Assembly: GCF_003352835.1 (NCBI RefSeq) | Contig: NZ_QLVD01000015.1 | Span: 1-64,000 of the forward strand | Source: Ornithinimicrobium murale | Lineage (GTDB): Bacteria; Actinomycetota; Actinomycetes; Actinomycetales; Dermatophilaceae | DNA length: 64,000 nucleotides | Direction of reading: 5' to 3' | Shown: positions 19,102-27,191 of the stretch, in pieces | How positions within the stretch are numbered: the first letter of the stretch is position 1 | Layout of the letters: each line of letters opens with the position of its first letter | The notes under the pieces: generated by a model | Seen by the model: only the letters and a program-made list of their open reading frames with translations | What the model was told of the DNA's origin: nothing | The model's database searches: none | Translations under genes and position numbers: made by a program

Positions 19102-19107
19102 TAGGCT
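19102..19107 (+). promoter_or_regulatory. -10 element of a leaderless promoter (pyk)
   Basis: TAGGCT, exactly 6 nt before the ATG of pyk, with no Shine-Dalgarno sequence. Same sequence and spacing as at rpe. Confidence 0.6.
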
Positions 19108-19113
19108 GGGGCC

Positions 19114-20568
19114 ATGCGCCGAGCCAAGATTGTCTGCACGCTGGGACCCGCCACCGAGAGCTACGAGGAGATCCGGGCCCTCGTCGGCGCCGGCATGGAC
19201 GTGGCCCGGATGAATATGTCCCACGGCAACCACGAGGACCACGACCGCCGCTACCACCTGGTGCGCCAGGCCGGTGACGAGATGAAGCACGCCGTCGCGG
19301 TGCTGGCCGACCTGCAGGGGCCCAAGATCCGCACCGGCACCTTCGCCGGTGGCCCGGTCGAGCTGGCGCCGGGGGAGACCTTCACCATCACGGTGCGGGA
19401 CGTCCCGGGTGACCAGCACGTCGTCGGCACCACCTATGAGGGGCTGGCCGGCGACGTGCAGGTCGGTGACGACCTGCTCATCGACGACGGCAAGATCCAG
19501 CTCAAGGTCACCGAGGTCACCGACACCGACGTGGTGACCACCGTGGTGATCGGGGGGCAGGTCTCCGACAACAAGGGCATCAACCTGCCGGGAACGGCGG
19601 TCTCGGTCCCGGCCATGAGCGAGAAGGACGTCGAGGATCTGCGGTGGGCCCTGCGCACCCGGGTCGATGTCATCGCACTGTCCTTCGTCCGCAGCGGGAA
19701 GGACATCGAGGATGTCCACCGGATCATGGACGAGGAGGGCGTGCGGCTGCCCGTCATCGCCAAGATCGAGAAGCCGCAGGCGGTCGAGAACCTCAGCGAC
19801 ATCATCGCGGCGTTCGACGGCATCATGGTGGCCCGGGGTGACCTGGGCGTCGAGCTGCCGCTGGAGGAGGTCCCGCTGGTCCAGAAGCGTGCCATCGAGG
19901 TGGCCCGCCGCAACGCCAAGCCGGTGATCGTGGCCACCCAGGTGCTGGAGTCGATGATCACCAACCCCCGACCGACGCGCGCCGAGGCCAGCGACTGTGC
20001 CAACGCGGTGCTGGACGGGGCCGACGCCATCATGCTGTCCGGTGAGACCAGCGTGGGGGCGTGGCCGATCAAGGCGGTGGAGACGATGGCCACGATCATC
20101 GAGAACACCGAGGAGCACGGCATGGAGCGGATCCGTCCGCTCGGCACGAAGCCCCGGACCACCGGTGGTGCCGTGACCAAGGCTGCGGCGGAGATCGCCG
20201 AGCTGCTCGACATCCGATTCATGGTCACCTTCACCCAGACCGGTGACTCTGCCCGGAGGATGGCCCGACTGCGCAACGCCACCCCCGTCCTGGCCTTCAC
20301 GCCGGTGCCGGCCACCCGCTCCCAGCTCGCCCTGACCTGGGGCGTGGAGACCTTCCTCAGCGAGACGGTCGAGCACACCGACGAGATGGTGATGCAGGTC
20401 GATGAGCTGCTCCTGGAGCAGAACCGCTGCTCCGAGGGCGAGATGATCGTCATCGTCGCCGGCTCGCCACCCGGCACCCCCGGCTCCACCAACGCCCTGC
20501 GTCTGCACCGGGTCGGGGACGCTGTCCACGGTCGGGCACCGGCCTACGAACGGTTGCTCAACCGCTAA
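19114..20568 (+). CDS. pyk: Pyruvate kinase
   Basis: Makes pyruvate and ATP from phosphoenolpyruvate and ADP. Motifs run in order: 'KIVCTLGPA', 'RMNMSHG', 'DLQGPKIR', the B-domain, '[12 protein letters not shown]' with the catalytic Lys, '[10 protein letters not shown]' and '[12 protein letters not shown]'. The C-terminal allosteric domain begins around residue 350. Length 484 residues, normal. The ATG at 19114 is fixed by the conserved '[11 protein letters not shown]' N-terminus and the leaderless element. The gene stands alone between the redox pair and tRNA-Leu. Confidence 0.97.
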   Translation: MRRAKIVCTLGPATESYEEIRALVGAGMDVARMNMSHGNHEDHDRRYHLVRQAGDEMKHAVAVLADLQGPKIRTGTFAGGPVELAPGETFTITVRDVPGDQHVVGTTYEGLAGDVQVGDDLLIDDGKIQLKVTEVTDTDVVTTVVIGGQVSDNKGINLPGTAVSVPAMSEKDVEDLRWALRTRVDVIALSFVRSGKDIEDVHRIMDEEGVRLPVIAKIEKPQAVENLSDIIAAFDGIMVARGDLGVELPLEEVPLVQKRAIEVARRNAKPVIVATQVLESMITNPRPTRAEASDCANAVLDGADAIMLSGETSVGAWPIKAVETMATIIENTEEHGMERIRPLGTKPRTTGGAVTKAAAEIAELLDIRFMVTFTQTGDSARRMARLRNATPVLAFTPVPATRSQLALTWGVETFLSETVEHTDEMVMQVDELLLEQNRCSEGEMIVIVAGSPPGTPGSTNALRLHRVGDAVHGRAPAYERLLNR

Positions 20569-20569
20569 C

Positions 20570-20606
20570 GGTGAGCCCTTGAGCGGGACGCCTGTGCCTG
20601 CTCACC
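20570..20606 (+). terminator. Possible pyk terminator hairpin
   Basis: GGTGAGC just after the pyk stop pairs perfectly with GCTCACC 23 nt later. There is no T-run and the loop is long. It is followed at once by the promoter region of the tRNA gene. Weak call. Confidence 0.35.
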
Positions 20607-20623
20607 CTGGGCCGCAGGACCGG

Positions 20624-20629
20624 TATGCT
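20624..20629 (+). promoter_or_regulatory. -10 element for tRNA-Leu
   Basis: TATGCT, 14 nt before the mature 5' end of the tRNA. A very weak -35 (CTCACC) is 17 bp upstream. Position fits a short 5' leader removed by RNase P. Confidence 0.45.
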
Positions 20630-20643
20630 GTCCCGGTCACCTT

Positions 20644-20729
20644 GCCGGGGTGGTGGAATGGCAGACACGGAGCACTCAAAATGCTCTGCTCGAAAGGGCG
20701 TGCGGGTTCGAGTCCCGCTCCCGGCACCA
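20644..20729 (+). tRNA. tRNA-Leu (anticodon CAA)
   Basis: 86 nt including the encoded CCA. The acceptor stem GCCGGGG pairs with TCCCGGC (one G-T at the base). The anticodon arm is GAGCA-CTCAAAA-TGCTC, giving CAA, which reads UUG. There is a long variable arm of the class II type, as required for leucine, and the T-arm is GCGGG-TTCGAGT-CCCGC. UUG is a rare codon in GC-rich genes like those around it. Confidence 0.95.
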
Positions 20730-20818
20730 GCACGGCGGCCCACCCATCGTGAGATAACTCTCGGTCCCCGGTGTGCTGCACTCGGTCCGGTCTCAGCAAA
20801 CTCTCAAGGACCACAGGT

Positions 20819-20824
20819 TATTCT
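20819..20824 (+). promoter_or_regulatory. -10 element of a leaderless promoter (pdtaR)
   Basis: TATTCT, exactly 6 nt before GTG 20831. It supports that GTG rather than a start further upstream in the open frame. Confidence 0.5.
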
Positions 20825-20830
20825 GCAAGG

Positions 20831-21508
20831 GTGACCACCTCAGAGCGCCCCGTCCCGCGCCCGCCGAAGCAGTCGGATCCGGACTCGACCTCACCTGCCG
20901 AGCAGGCTGAGACCACCGAGCCGGCCGAGGCGAGCGCCGTCCGCATCCTGGTGGCTGAGGACGAGGCGCTGATCCGCCTCGATCTGGCCGAGATGCTCGA
21001 GGAGGCTGGCTACGACGTCGTGGGACAGGCCGCCGACGGCGAGCAGGCGCTCGAGCAGGCACGCGAGCTCCGCCCGGATCTCGTGGTGATGGACGTCAAG
21101 ATGCCTCGGATGGATGGCATCAGCGCGGCCGAGATCCTGGGCAAGGAGGGCATCGCCCCCGTCGTCATGCTGACGGCCTTCAGCGACCGTGCTCTCGTCG
21201 AGCGGGCTCGCGATGCTGGTGTGATGGCCTATGTTGTCAAGCCGTTCACGGCCAACGACGTGCTCCCGGCGATCGACATCGCCCGCTCCCGCTGGCAGGA
21301 GCGGCAGGCCCTAGAGGCCGAGGTGGCCGACCTGGCCGAGCGGTTCGAGACCCGCAAGCGGCTGGACCGGGCCAAGGGCCTGCTGCAGCAGCAGCTCAAG
21401 TTGTCCGAGGCCGAGTCCTTCCGCTGGATCCAGAAGGCTGCCATGGACCGCCGCCTGTCGATGCGCGAGGTCGCCGATGCGGTGATCTCCGGGATGCCGG
21501 CCAAGTAG
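20831..21508 (+). CDS. pdtaR: ANTAR-domain response regulator PdtaR
   Basis: Cytoplasmic regulator of 225 residues: a disordered Pro/Ser/Glu N-terminus of about 37 residues, a receiver domain ('VAEDEALIRLD', phospho-acceptor Asp in 'VVMDVKMPRMDG', conserved Lys in 'YVVKPF') and a C-terminal ANTAR RNA-binding domain ('RKRLDRAKGLLQQQLKLSE...'). ANTAR proteins prevent transcription termination by binding paired hexaloop hairpins. In Mycobacterium, PdtaR (Rv1626) is phosphorylated by the kinase PdtaS, which is not encoded here. The GTG is set by the leaderless element. Neighbourhood with pyk and polA is the usual actinobacterial one. Confidence 0.92.
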   Translation: MTTSERPVPRPPKQSDPDSTSPAEQAETTEPAEASAVRILVAEDEALIRLDLAEMLEEAGYDVVGQAADGEQALEQARELRPDLVVMDVKMPRMDGISAAEILGKEGIAPVVMLTAFSDRALVERARDAGVMAYVVKPFTANDVLPAIDIARSRWQERQALEAEVADLAERFETRKRLDRAKGLLQQQLKLSEAESFRWIQKAAMDRRLSMREVADAVISGMPAK

Positions 21509-21516
21509 CAGGACCC

Positions 21517-21630
21517 CATTCGCTCGGTCGCTCTGTGGGCCGGGCGCCCATGCGCTCGGTCGGTTCGTGGACCGGGCGCCCGCGCGCTCGGTCGGTCTGT
21601 GGGCCGGGCGCCCATGCGCTCGGTCGGTCT
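21517..21630. repeat. 32-bp tandem repeat, about 3.6 copies
   Basis: Three full 32-bp units (starting at 21517, 21549 and 21581) and one partial unit (21613). Each contains GCTCGGTCG and ends in GGGCGCC; unit junctions form the palindrome GGGCGCCC or close variants. Units differ at a few positions, so the array is not brand new. It fills the space between pdtaR and the convergent DUF554 gene and runs up to the DUF554 stop codon. It may have grown from a terminator hairpin. It has no spacer structure and is not CRISPR. Confidence 0.85.
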
Positions 21631-22432
21631 AGGTGAGGGCGCCGACCAGGTAGGTCAGGACGGGCGCCACCGCCAGGGCCGGCAGCAGGTCGCCCACCGG
21701 GATGTCCCGGATCCGCAGCAGTCGCAGCGCGATGCCGATCAGCAGCAGCCCACCGACCACGGTGAGGGCCGCGATGTGCGCATCTGGCACGAGGGAGCCC
21801 AGCAGCACCCCGACAATGGTCAGCGCGCCCTGCACCACGAGCACCGAGACCGCGGAGAAGGCGACCCCCAGGCCGAAGGATGAGGCGAACGCCAGCGCGG
21901 CGAAACCGTCCAGCACGGACTTCAGGGCCAGCTCCTCGATGCCGCGTCCGAGCCCGTCGTTGAGGGAGCCCAGGATCGTCAACGGACCCACGCAGAACAG
22001 CAGTGAGGCGGTCAACCAGCCCTCGATGAACCGCTCGCGCGCCGAGGCGTGCCCGGGGACGTCACCGGCCTCCTCGGTCGAGTCCAGGGCCGCCACGGAC
22101 GGGCTGCGTCGGGCGACGAACGCCTGGATGGTGCCGGCCAGGGCCTCCACGCGTGCCTCGATGCGCAGCAGCGACCCGAGGATGCCACCGATCAGCATTG
22201 CTCCCAGGACGATCATCACGGGGGCGCCCGCGCCCACATGCTCCACGAGTGCGGGCGATGAGATCTCCAGCAGCGACACCACGGCCATCAGCACGACGAC
22301 CAGACCCAGACAGTCGGTGACCACCGAGCGGGTGTGCTCGGAGAGCCGGTGACCGAACACCATACCGAGCACCGACCCGACCAGGATGGTCAGGACGTTG
22401 AGGGCCGTGCCGGCGCCGGGGAAGAGGTCCAC
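21629..22432 (-). CDS. DUF554 family membrane protein
   Basis: A 267-residue, very hydrophobic protein with about seven membrane segments. Family features are the Gly-rich first helix ('LNVLTILVGSVLGMVFG'), 'LGLVVVLMAV', 'GAMLIGGILGSLLRIE' and the central 'FIEGWLTASLLFCVGPLTILGSLNDG'. The function of DUF554 (YdfK/YqgA-like) is unknown; transport has been suggested. The GTG start is backed by a leaderless -10 TACGCT 7 nt upstream. Its stop codon lies at the edge of the 32-bp repeat array shared with pdtaR. Confidence 0.85.
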   Translation of the reverse strand: MDLFPGAGTALNVLTILVGSVLGMVFGHRLSEHTRSVVTDCLGLVVVLMAVVSLLEISSPALVEHVGAGAPVMIVLGAMLIGGILGSLLRIEARVEALAGTIQAFVARRSPSVAALDSTEEAGDVPGHASARERFIEGWLTASLLFCVGPLTILGSLNDGLGRGIEELALKSVLDGFAALAFASSFGLGVAFSAVSVLVVQGALTIVGVLLGSLVPDAHIAALTVVGGLLLIGIALRLLRIRDIPVGDLLPALAVAPVLTYLVGALT

Positions 22433-22439
22433 GAGGGGG

Positions 22440-22445
22440 AGCGTA
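22440..22445 (-). promoter_or_regulatory. -10 element of a leaderless promoter (DUF554 gene)
   Basis: On the minus strand TACGCT lies 7 nt before the GTG of the DUF554 gene, without a Shine-Dalgarno sequence. Same hexamer as before trpC and coaE. Confidence 0.5.
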
Positions 22446-22510
22446 TGCCGAGGCGAACCGACCCGGGGAGTCGGGGGCTCACCGGATGGTTGGGTGTGCT
22501 TCGGGGCGGC

Positions 22511-22918
22511 TCAGCCGCCCGGCGGCCGGTCGCGCAACTGGCAGGTCAGACGGGCAGAGGCACACCGTTGTCCCGAGTCGTCGGTGATCACGATCTCGTA
22601 GGCGGCGACCGAGCGTCCGCGGCTCAGGGGAGTGGCGACCCCGGTGACGAAGCCGCCGCGCACGGCGCGGTGGTGGGTGATGTTGAGGTCGACGCCGACG
22701 GCGATGCGGCCCGCTCCGGCGTGATGGGCCGCGCCGACCGAGCCCAGGGTCTCGGCGAGCACCGCTGAGGCCCCGCCATGCAGCAGACCGTAGGGCTGGG
22801 TGTTGCCAGCAACCGGCATCCGGCCGACGGTGCGCTCGGCACCGGCCTCGGTGATCTCGATCTCCATCCGGTCCAGCAGCGTGGCGGCCCCCACGTCGGG
22901 GCGAGTGGTGTCGGTCAT
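22511..22918 (-). CDS. Hotdog-fold acyl-CoA thioesterase (PaaI/MenI-like)
   Basis: A 135-residue single hotdog domain. The catalytic loop 'QPYGLLHGGASAVLAETLGS' has the HGG and downstream Glu used by PaaI/YdiI-type thioesterases. 'DLNITHHRAVRGGFVTGVATP' is the conserved second half. Members hydrolyse 1,4-dihydroxy-2-naphthoyl-CoA (menaquinone synthesis) or phenylacetyl-CoA-type esters; the sequence alone does not decide. It is divergent from polA with only 19 bp between start codons, a fixed pairing in many actinobacteria. Confidence 0.85.
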   Translation of the reverse strand: MTDTTRPDVGAATLLDRMEIEITEAGAERTVGRMPVAGNTQPYGLLHGGASAVLAETLGSVGAAHHAGAGRIAVGVDLNITHHRAVRGGFVTGVATPLSRGRSVAAYEIVITDDSGQRCASARLTCQLRDRPPGG

Positions 22919-22924
22919 GGCACC

Positions 22925-22930
22925 TAGAGT
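22925..22930 (+). promoter_or_regulatory. -10 element of a leaderless promoter (polA)
   Basis: TAGAGT, 7 nt before GTG 22938 of polA. It sits inside the 19-bp divergent gap shared with the thioesterase gene, leaving no room for a leader. Confidence 0.5.
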
Positions 22931-22937
22931 GTCATGC

Positions 22938-25610
22938 GTGAGTCGACTGCTGCTGCTTGATGGACATTCGCTGGCCTACCGTGCCTTCTTCGCGCTCCCG
23001 GTGGAGAACTTCTCCACCAGCACCGGGCAGAGCACCAACGGGGTCTTCGGGTTCACCTCGATGCTGATCAACGTGATGCGCGACGAGGCGCCGACGCACG
23101 TCGCCGTCGCCTTCGACGTCTCGCGGCAGACCTTCCGCAGTGAGGAGTATGCCGACTACAAGGCCGGCAGGTCGGTGACCCCTTCGGAGTTCAAGGGACA
23201 GATCCCGATCATCCGCGAGGTGCTGGACGCGCTGCGGATCCCGCACCTGGAGCTCGACGGATTCGAGGCAGACGACATCCTCGCCACCCTGACGACGCGG
23301 GCACGGGAGCAGGGGATGGAGGTCCTCATCTGCTCCGGTGACCGGGACACCTACCAGCTGGTGGGGGACCGGGTGACCGTGCTCTACCCACGCAAGGGTG
23401 TCTCGGACCTGGTGCGGATGACTCCGGTCGCCGTCGAGGAGAAGTACGGCGTCGGACCGGACCGCTACTCCGACCTGGCCGCCCTGGTGGGGGAGTCCTC
23501 GGACAACCTCCCCGGGATCCCGGGCGTGGGTCCCAAGACCGCAGCCAAGTGGATCAACCTCTACGGCGACCTCACCGGGGTCGTGACCAACGCCGACCTG
23601 ATCAAGGGCAAGGCGGGGGAGGCACTGCGAGAGCACCTGGACGGTGTCCTGCGCAACCGGCGGCTCAACCAGCTCGTGGGTGATCTCGAACTCCCGCTGG
23701 GGCTGGAGGACCTGGAGCGGCGGGTGTGGGACCGCGAGGAGATCCACACCGTCTTCGACCGGCTGGAGTTCCGGGTCCTGCGGGACCGGCTCTTTGAGTA
23801 TCTCGACCCGGTGGAGGACGAGGCCGACGAGGGCATCGAGGTGGAGGGTGGCCGCATCGAGCCCGCGGCGCTGCCTGCGTGGCTGGCCGAGCACGCCCCG
23901 GCCGGCACCCGCACCGGAGTGCATGTCACCGGCACGTGGGCCCGGGGCCTGGGCGACGCGACGAGCCTGACCCTGGCAACGCCTGGTGCGGCCGGACACC
24001 TCACCCTGAGTGACCTGGACGAGACCGCAGAGAGCGCGCTGGCCACCTGGCTGGCCGACTCCACCGTGCCCAAGGTGCTGCACGACGCCAAGGGCCCGCT
24101 CCACGCCCTACAATCTCGCGGGCTGCCCCTGGCCGGACTGGTCAGTGACACAGCCCTGGCCGCCTACCTGGTGCGCCCGGACCAGCGCACCTACGACCTG
24201 GCTGACCTGGTGCTGCGTTATCTGAAGCGGGAACTGCGGGCCGAGGCGAGCGCACCGGACCAGGGCCTGCTGGAGCTGGATCTGGGCGAGGACGATGCCT
24301 CCGTGCAGTCCGCCCTCGTGCACGCCCGGGCGGTCCTGGACCTGGCGGAGGTCCTGGACGGCGAGATCTCCGAGGTCCAGGGCGCGGCGTTGCTGCGGGA
24401 CATCGAGCTGCCCCTCGTCGGGGTCCTGGGCCGGATGGAGCAGGTCGGCATCGCCGTGGACCTGGAGGCCCTGGAACGGCTCGAGGGTGAGTTTGGCGAC
24501 GCCATGATGCAGGCCCAGCAGGACGCCTGGGACGCGATCGGCGACGACTCGGTCAACCTGGGTTCACCCAAGCAGCTGCAGACGGTGCTGTTCGACAAGC
24601 TCGCACTGCCCAAGACCCGGCGCACCAAGACCGGCTACACCACCGATGCCGACGCGCTGGCCGGGCTCTACGCCCAGACCGAGCACCCGTTCCTGGAGGC
24701 CCTGCTGCGGCACCGCGACAAGACCCGGCTCCGGGTCACCGCCGAGGGTCTGCTCAGGTCCGTGGCCGACGACGGCCGCATCCACACCACCTACCAACAG
24801 ACCATCGCCGCGACCGGACGGCTCAGCTCCACCGACCCCAACCTGCAAAACATCCCGATCCGCACCGAAGAGGGGCGGCGCATCCGCGAGGCCTTCGTCG
24901 TCGGATCCGGCTACGACGAGTTGCTGTCCGCGGACTACAGCCAGATCGAGATGCGCATCATGGCGCACCTCTCCCGCGACGAGGGCCTGATCGAGGCCTT
25001 CCGGACGGGGGAGGACCTGCACCGGTTCGTCGGGTCCCGGGTCTTCGACGTCGAGCCTGCCGACGTGACCCTCGAGATGAGGGCCAAGGTCAAGGCCATG
25101 AGCTACGGCCTGGCCTACGGGTTGTCCGCCTTCGGCCTGTCCAAGCAGCTGGGCATCTCGCGCGAGGAGGCGAGCGGCCTGATGGAGGAGTACTTCGCGC
25201 GCTTCGGTGGGGTGCGGGACTACCTGCAGGACGTGGTGGCAGAGGCGCGGGGGACGGGCTTCACCGAGACCATGCTGGGGCGGCGCCGCTATCTGCCCGA
25301 CCTCACCTCCGACAACCGTCAGCGACGGGAGATGGCCGAGCGGATGGCGCTCAACGCCCCCATCCAGGGGTCGGCGGCCGACATCATCAAGGTCGCCATG
25401 CTCCGGGTCGAGGAGGCGCTCTCGCGGGAGGGCCTGGCCTCGCGGATGCTCCTCCAGGTCCACGATGAGCTGGTCCTGGAGGTCCCGACGGCCGAGAAGA
25501 CCGTGGTCGAGGACCTCGTCCGGCGTGAGATGGGCGCCGCGGTCGAGCTGGACGTCCCGTTGGATGTGAGCCTCGGCTGGGGCCGCACCTGGCACGACGC
25601 GGCCCACTGA
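22938..25610 (+). CDS. polA: DNA polymerase I
   Basis: Repair and Okazaki-fragment polymerase, 890 residues. The N-terminal 5'-3' exonuclease is intact ('LLLDGHSLAYRAFFAL', 'FEADDILATL', 'GDRDTYQLV', 'PGVGPKTAAKW'). The middle 3'-5' exonuclease-like domain lacks the DEDD residues: motif positions read 'LATPGAAGHL' and 'LHDAKGP', so proofreading is predicted absent, as in other actinobacterial PolA. The polymerase has motif A 'SADYSQIEMRIMAH', motif B 'KAMSYGLAYGL' and motif C 'LQVHDELVLEV'. GTG 22938 begins the conserved N-terminus; the frame is open further upstream but runs through the divergent gene. The last codons and the stop are copied in a 30-bp tandem duplication. Confidence 0.97.
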   Translation: MSRLLLLDGHSLAYRAFFALPVENFSTSTGQSTNGVFGFTSMLINVMRDEAPTHVAVAFDVSRQTFRSEEYADYKAGRSVTPSEFKGQIPIIREVLDALRIPHLELDGFEADDILATLTTRAREQGMEVLICSGDRDTYQLVGDRVTVLYPRKGVSDLVRMTPVAVEEKYGVGPDRYSDLAALVGESSDNLPGIPGVGPKTAAKWINLYGDLTGVVTNADLIKGKAGEALREHLDGVLRNRRLNQLVGDLELPLGLEDLERRVWDREEIHTVFDRLEFRVLRDRLFEYLDPVEDEADEGIEVEGGRIEPAALPAWLAEHAPAGTRTGVHVTGTWARGLGDATSLTLATPGAAGHLTLSDLDETAESALATWLADSTVPKVLHDAKGPLHALQSRGLPLAGLVSDTALAAYLVRPDQRTYDLADLVLRYLKRELRAEASAPDQGLLELDLGEDDASVQSALVHARAVLDLAEVLDGEISEVQGAALLRDIELPLVGVLGRMEQVGIAVDLEALERLEGEFGDAMMQAQQDAWDAIGDDSVNLGSPKQLQTVLFDKLALPKTRRTKTGYTTDADALAGLYAQTEHPFLEALLRHRDKTRLRVTAEGLLRSVADDGRIHTTYQQTIAATGRLSSTDPNLQNIPIRTEEGRRIREAFVVGSGYDELLSADYSQIEMRIMAHLSRDEGLIEAFRTGEDLHRFVGSRVFDVEPADVTLEMRAKVKAMSYGLAYGLSAFGLSKQLGISREEASGLMEEYFARFGGVRDYLQDVVAEARGTGFTETMLGRRRYLPDLTSDNRQRREMAERMALNAPIQGSAADIIKVAMLRVEEALSREGLASRMLLQVHDELVLEVPTAEKTVVEDLVRREMGAAVELDVPLDVSLGWGRTWHDAAH

Positions 25611-25643
25611 CTCCGCACCTGGCACGACGCGGCCCACTGACTC
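25584..25643. repeat. 30-bp perfect tandem duplication across the polA stop
   Basis: Two identical, adjacent 30-bp units (25584-25613 and 25614-25643) that contain the last eight codons of polA, the stop TGA and three bases after it. The second copy is outside the gene. Exact identity implies a recent slippage event. The protein is unaffected because the first copy keeps the stop. Confidence 0.9.
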
Positions 25644-25653
25644 CGCGGAGGCG

Positions 25654-25731
25654 CCGCGAATCCACCACTGCCAGGTCACACTTCGGACACGTCTGGCCCG
25701 ATGTGATTCGCGGGAGGGCAGACATGTGATT
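25654..25731 (+). promoter_or_regulatory. Candidate control region of the livHMGF operon
   Basis: Three patterns overlap here: an inverted repeat CCGCGAATC (25654) / GATTCGCGG (25705), a direct repeat ATGTGATT (25701 and 25724, 23 bp or two helical turns apart), and GGTCACA (25674), which also occurs twice in the promoter region of the binding-protein gene. They lie 30-110 bp before the livH start. Regulator binding is inferred only from the repeats. Confidence 0.35.
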
Positions 25732-25762
25732 AACTCCCGACCAGCGATCCGAAGGAGGACCC

Positions 25763-27178
25763 GTGCGCGCCCGCGTGACATCCCTGTTCGCGGCGCTGCT
25801 CCTGGCTGTGATGCTGGCTCCAGGTGCGGCTGCCGTGGGCGCAATCTCCAGCCCACCGGCGACAGCCGTGGGCAGCATCGCGGTGTCCCAGGGGGACAGC
25901 GCCGAGACCACCAGCCCAGCCGACGGAGCCGAGAGCACAGCCGAGCCCGGAGAGTCCGAGGAGGCCGCTGAGACGCTGCGCGGCAGCATCCGCGGTCCGG
26001 ACCGCGAGCCCGTGCCCGGTCTGACCATCACGGTGACCCAGGACGGCACCGAGGTCGGCACCGGCACCACGAACGACAACGGCCAGTGGGAGGTGCCGCT
26101 GCCCGGGCCGGGGACCTACTCCGCCTCCCTGGACCCGGCCGAGCTCCCCGAGGGCGTGGCGCCCAAGGAGGAGGGCGGTGAGGAGGTCACCGGTGTGATC
26201 GTCCGCCCCGGCGCCAACCAGGGCGTGATCTTCCAGCTCGCTGCGACCGGTGACGGCGAGGAGGGGAGCGCACCGGCAGCCGGTGGCATCACCTTCCTGG
26301 ACCGGTTCCTCCAGCTCACGGTCGAGGGCATCAAGTTCGGCGCGATCATCGCCATCACCGCCGTCGGGCTGTCCCTCGTCTTTGGCACCACGCGACTGAT
26401 CAACTTCGCCCACGGTGAGTTCGTGACCTTCGGCGCGGTCATGGGGTACTTCCTGTCGGTGAGTCCCGTGAACCTGCCCCTGATCGTGGCCGCCGTCCTG
26501 GCGATGCTCCTGACGGCTCTGCTGGCCGGCGTCATGGACCTTACGGTTTTCCGACCGATGCGACGCAAGAGCGCCGGGATGATCCAGCAGTTCATCGTCG
26601 CCATCGGCCTGGCCCTGGTGATCCGGCACGTGTTGCTGGTCTTCTTCGGCTCCCGGCGCCGGGGCTATGACGAGTACAACCTGCAGACCGCCCTGGACTT
26701 CGGACTCTTCCGGATCACCCCACGCGACCTGGTCGTGACCATCCTGGCCTTTGTCATCATGGGCCTGGTCGCCTTCATGCTCCAGCGCACCAGGATCGGC
26801 AAGGCCATGCGGGCCGTGAATGACAACGAGGACCTGGCGTCAGCCTCCGGCATCAACGTGCAGCGTGTGGTGCTGACCGTCTGGGTCGTGGGCGGTGCCC
26901 TCGCCGGCATCGGCGGCGTCATGTTCGGCCTGACCCAGACGGTCTACACCAATATGGGCTTCCAGCTGTTGCTGCTGATGTTCGCGGCGGTGATCCTCGG
27001 CGGTCTCGGCAACGCCTACGGCGCCATGCTGGGCGCCCTGGTGATCGGCCTGGTCTCGCAGTACTCCACGCTGTGGTTCCCCTCGTCCCTGCAGAACATG
27101 TGGGCGCTGCTGGTCATGATCCTCGTCCTGCTGTTCCGCCCACAAGGCATCCTCGGCCGCCGCGAGCGAGTGGGCTGA
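25763..27178 (+). CDS. livH: Branched-chain amino-acid type ABC permease LivH with N-terminal extracytoplasmic domain
   Basis: Residues about 178-471 form a normal LivH permease ('GLSLVFGTTRLINFAHGEF', 'GKAMRAVNDNEDLASASGINV', 'ILGGLGNAYGAMLGALVIG'). Ahead of it are a signal-peptide-like segment (about 1-26), an acidic Ser/Ala/Glu stretch, and a beta-rich module (about 70-158: 'LRGSIRGPDREPVPGLTITV', 'GTTNDNGQWEVPLPGPGTYS') that resembles carboxypeptidase-regulatory/CnaB-like folds. LivH proteins are usually near 290-310 residues, so about 170 residues are extra. GTG start with GAAGGAGG 6 nt upstream. First gene of livHMGF. Confidence 0.9.
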   Translation: MRARVTSLFAALLLAVMLAPGAAAVGAISSPPATAVGSIAVSQGDSAETTSPADGAESTAEPGESEEAAETLRGSIRGPDREPVPGLTITVTQDGTEVGTGTTNDNGQWEVPLPGPGTYSASLDPAELPEGVAPKEEGGEEVTGVIVRPGANQGVIFQLAATGDGEEGSAPAAGGITFLDRFLQLTVEGIKFGAIIAITAVGLSLVFGTTRLINFAHGEFVTFGAVMGYFLSVSPVNLPLIVAAVLAMLLTALLAGVMDLTVFRPMRRKSAGMIQQFIVAIGLALVIRHVLLVFFGSRRRGYDEYNLQTALDFGLFRITPRDLVVTILAFVIMGLVAFMLQRTRIGKAMRAVNDNEDLASASGINVQRVVLTVWVVGGALAGIGGVMFGLTQTVYTNMGFQLLLLMFAAVILGGLGNAYGAMLGALVIGLVSQYSTLWFPSSLQNMWALLVMILVLLFRPQGILGRRERVG

Positions 27179-27191
27179 GGGGAGAGAGACC

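Noticed and set aside
21517..21630. CRISPR-like array
   Set aside because: The 32-bp units are directly adjacent with no spacers, there are only about 3.6 copies, and no cas genes are present.
23800..24350. Loss of proofreading residues in PolA as a novelty
   Set aside because: The 3'-5' exonuclease-like domain is known to be inactive in many actinobacterial and other PolA proteins. It is recorded in the gene entry only.
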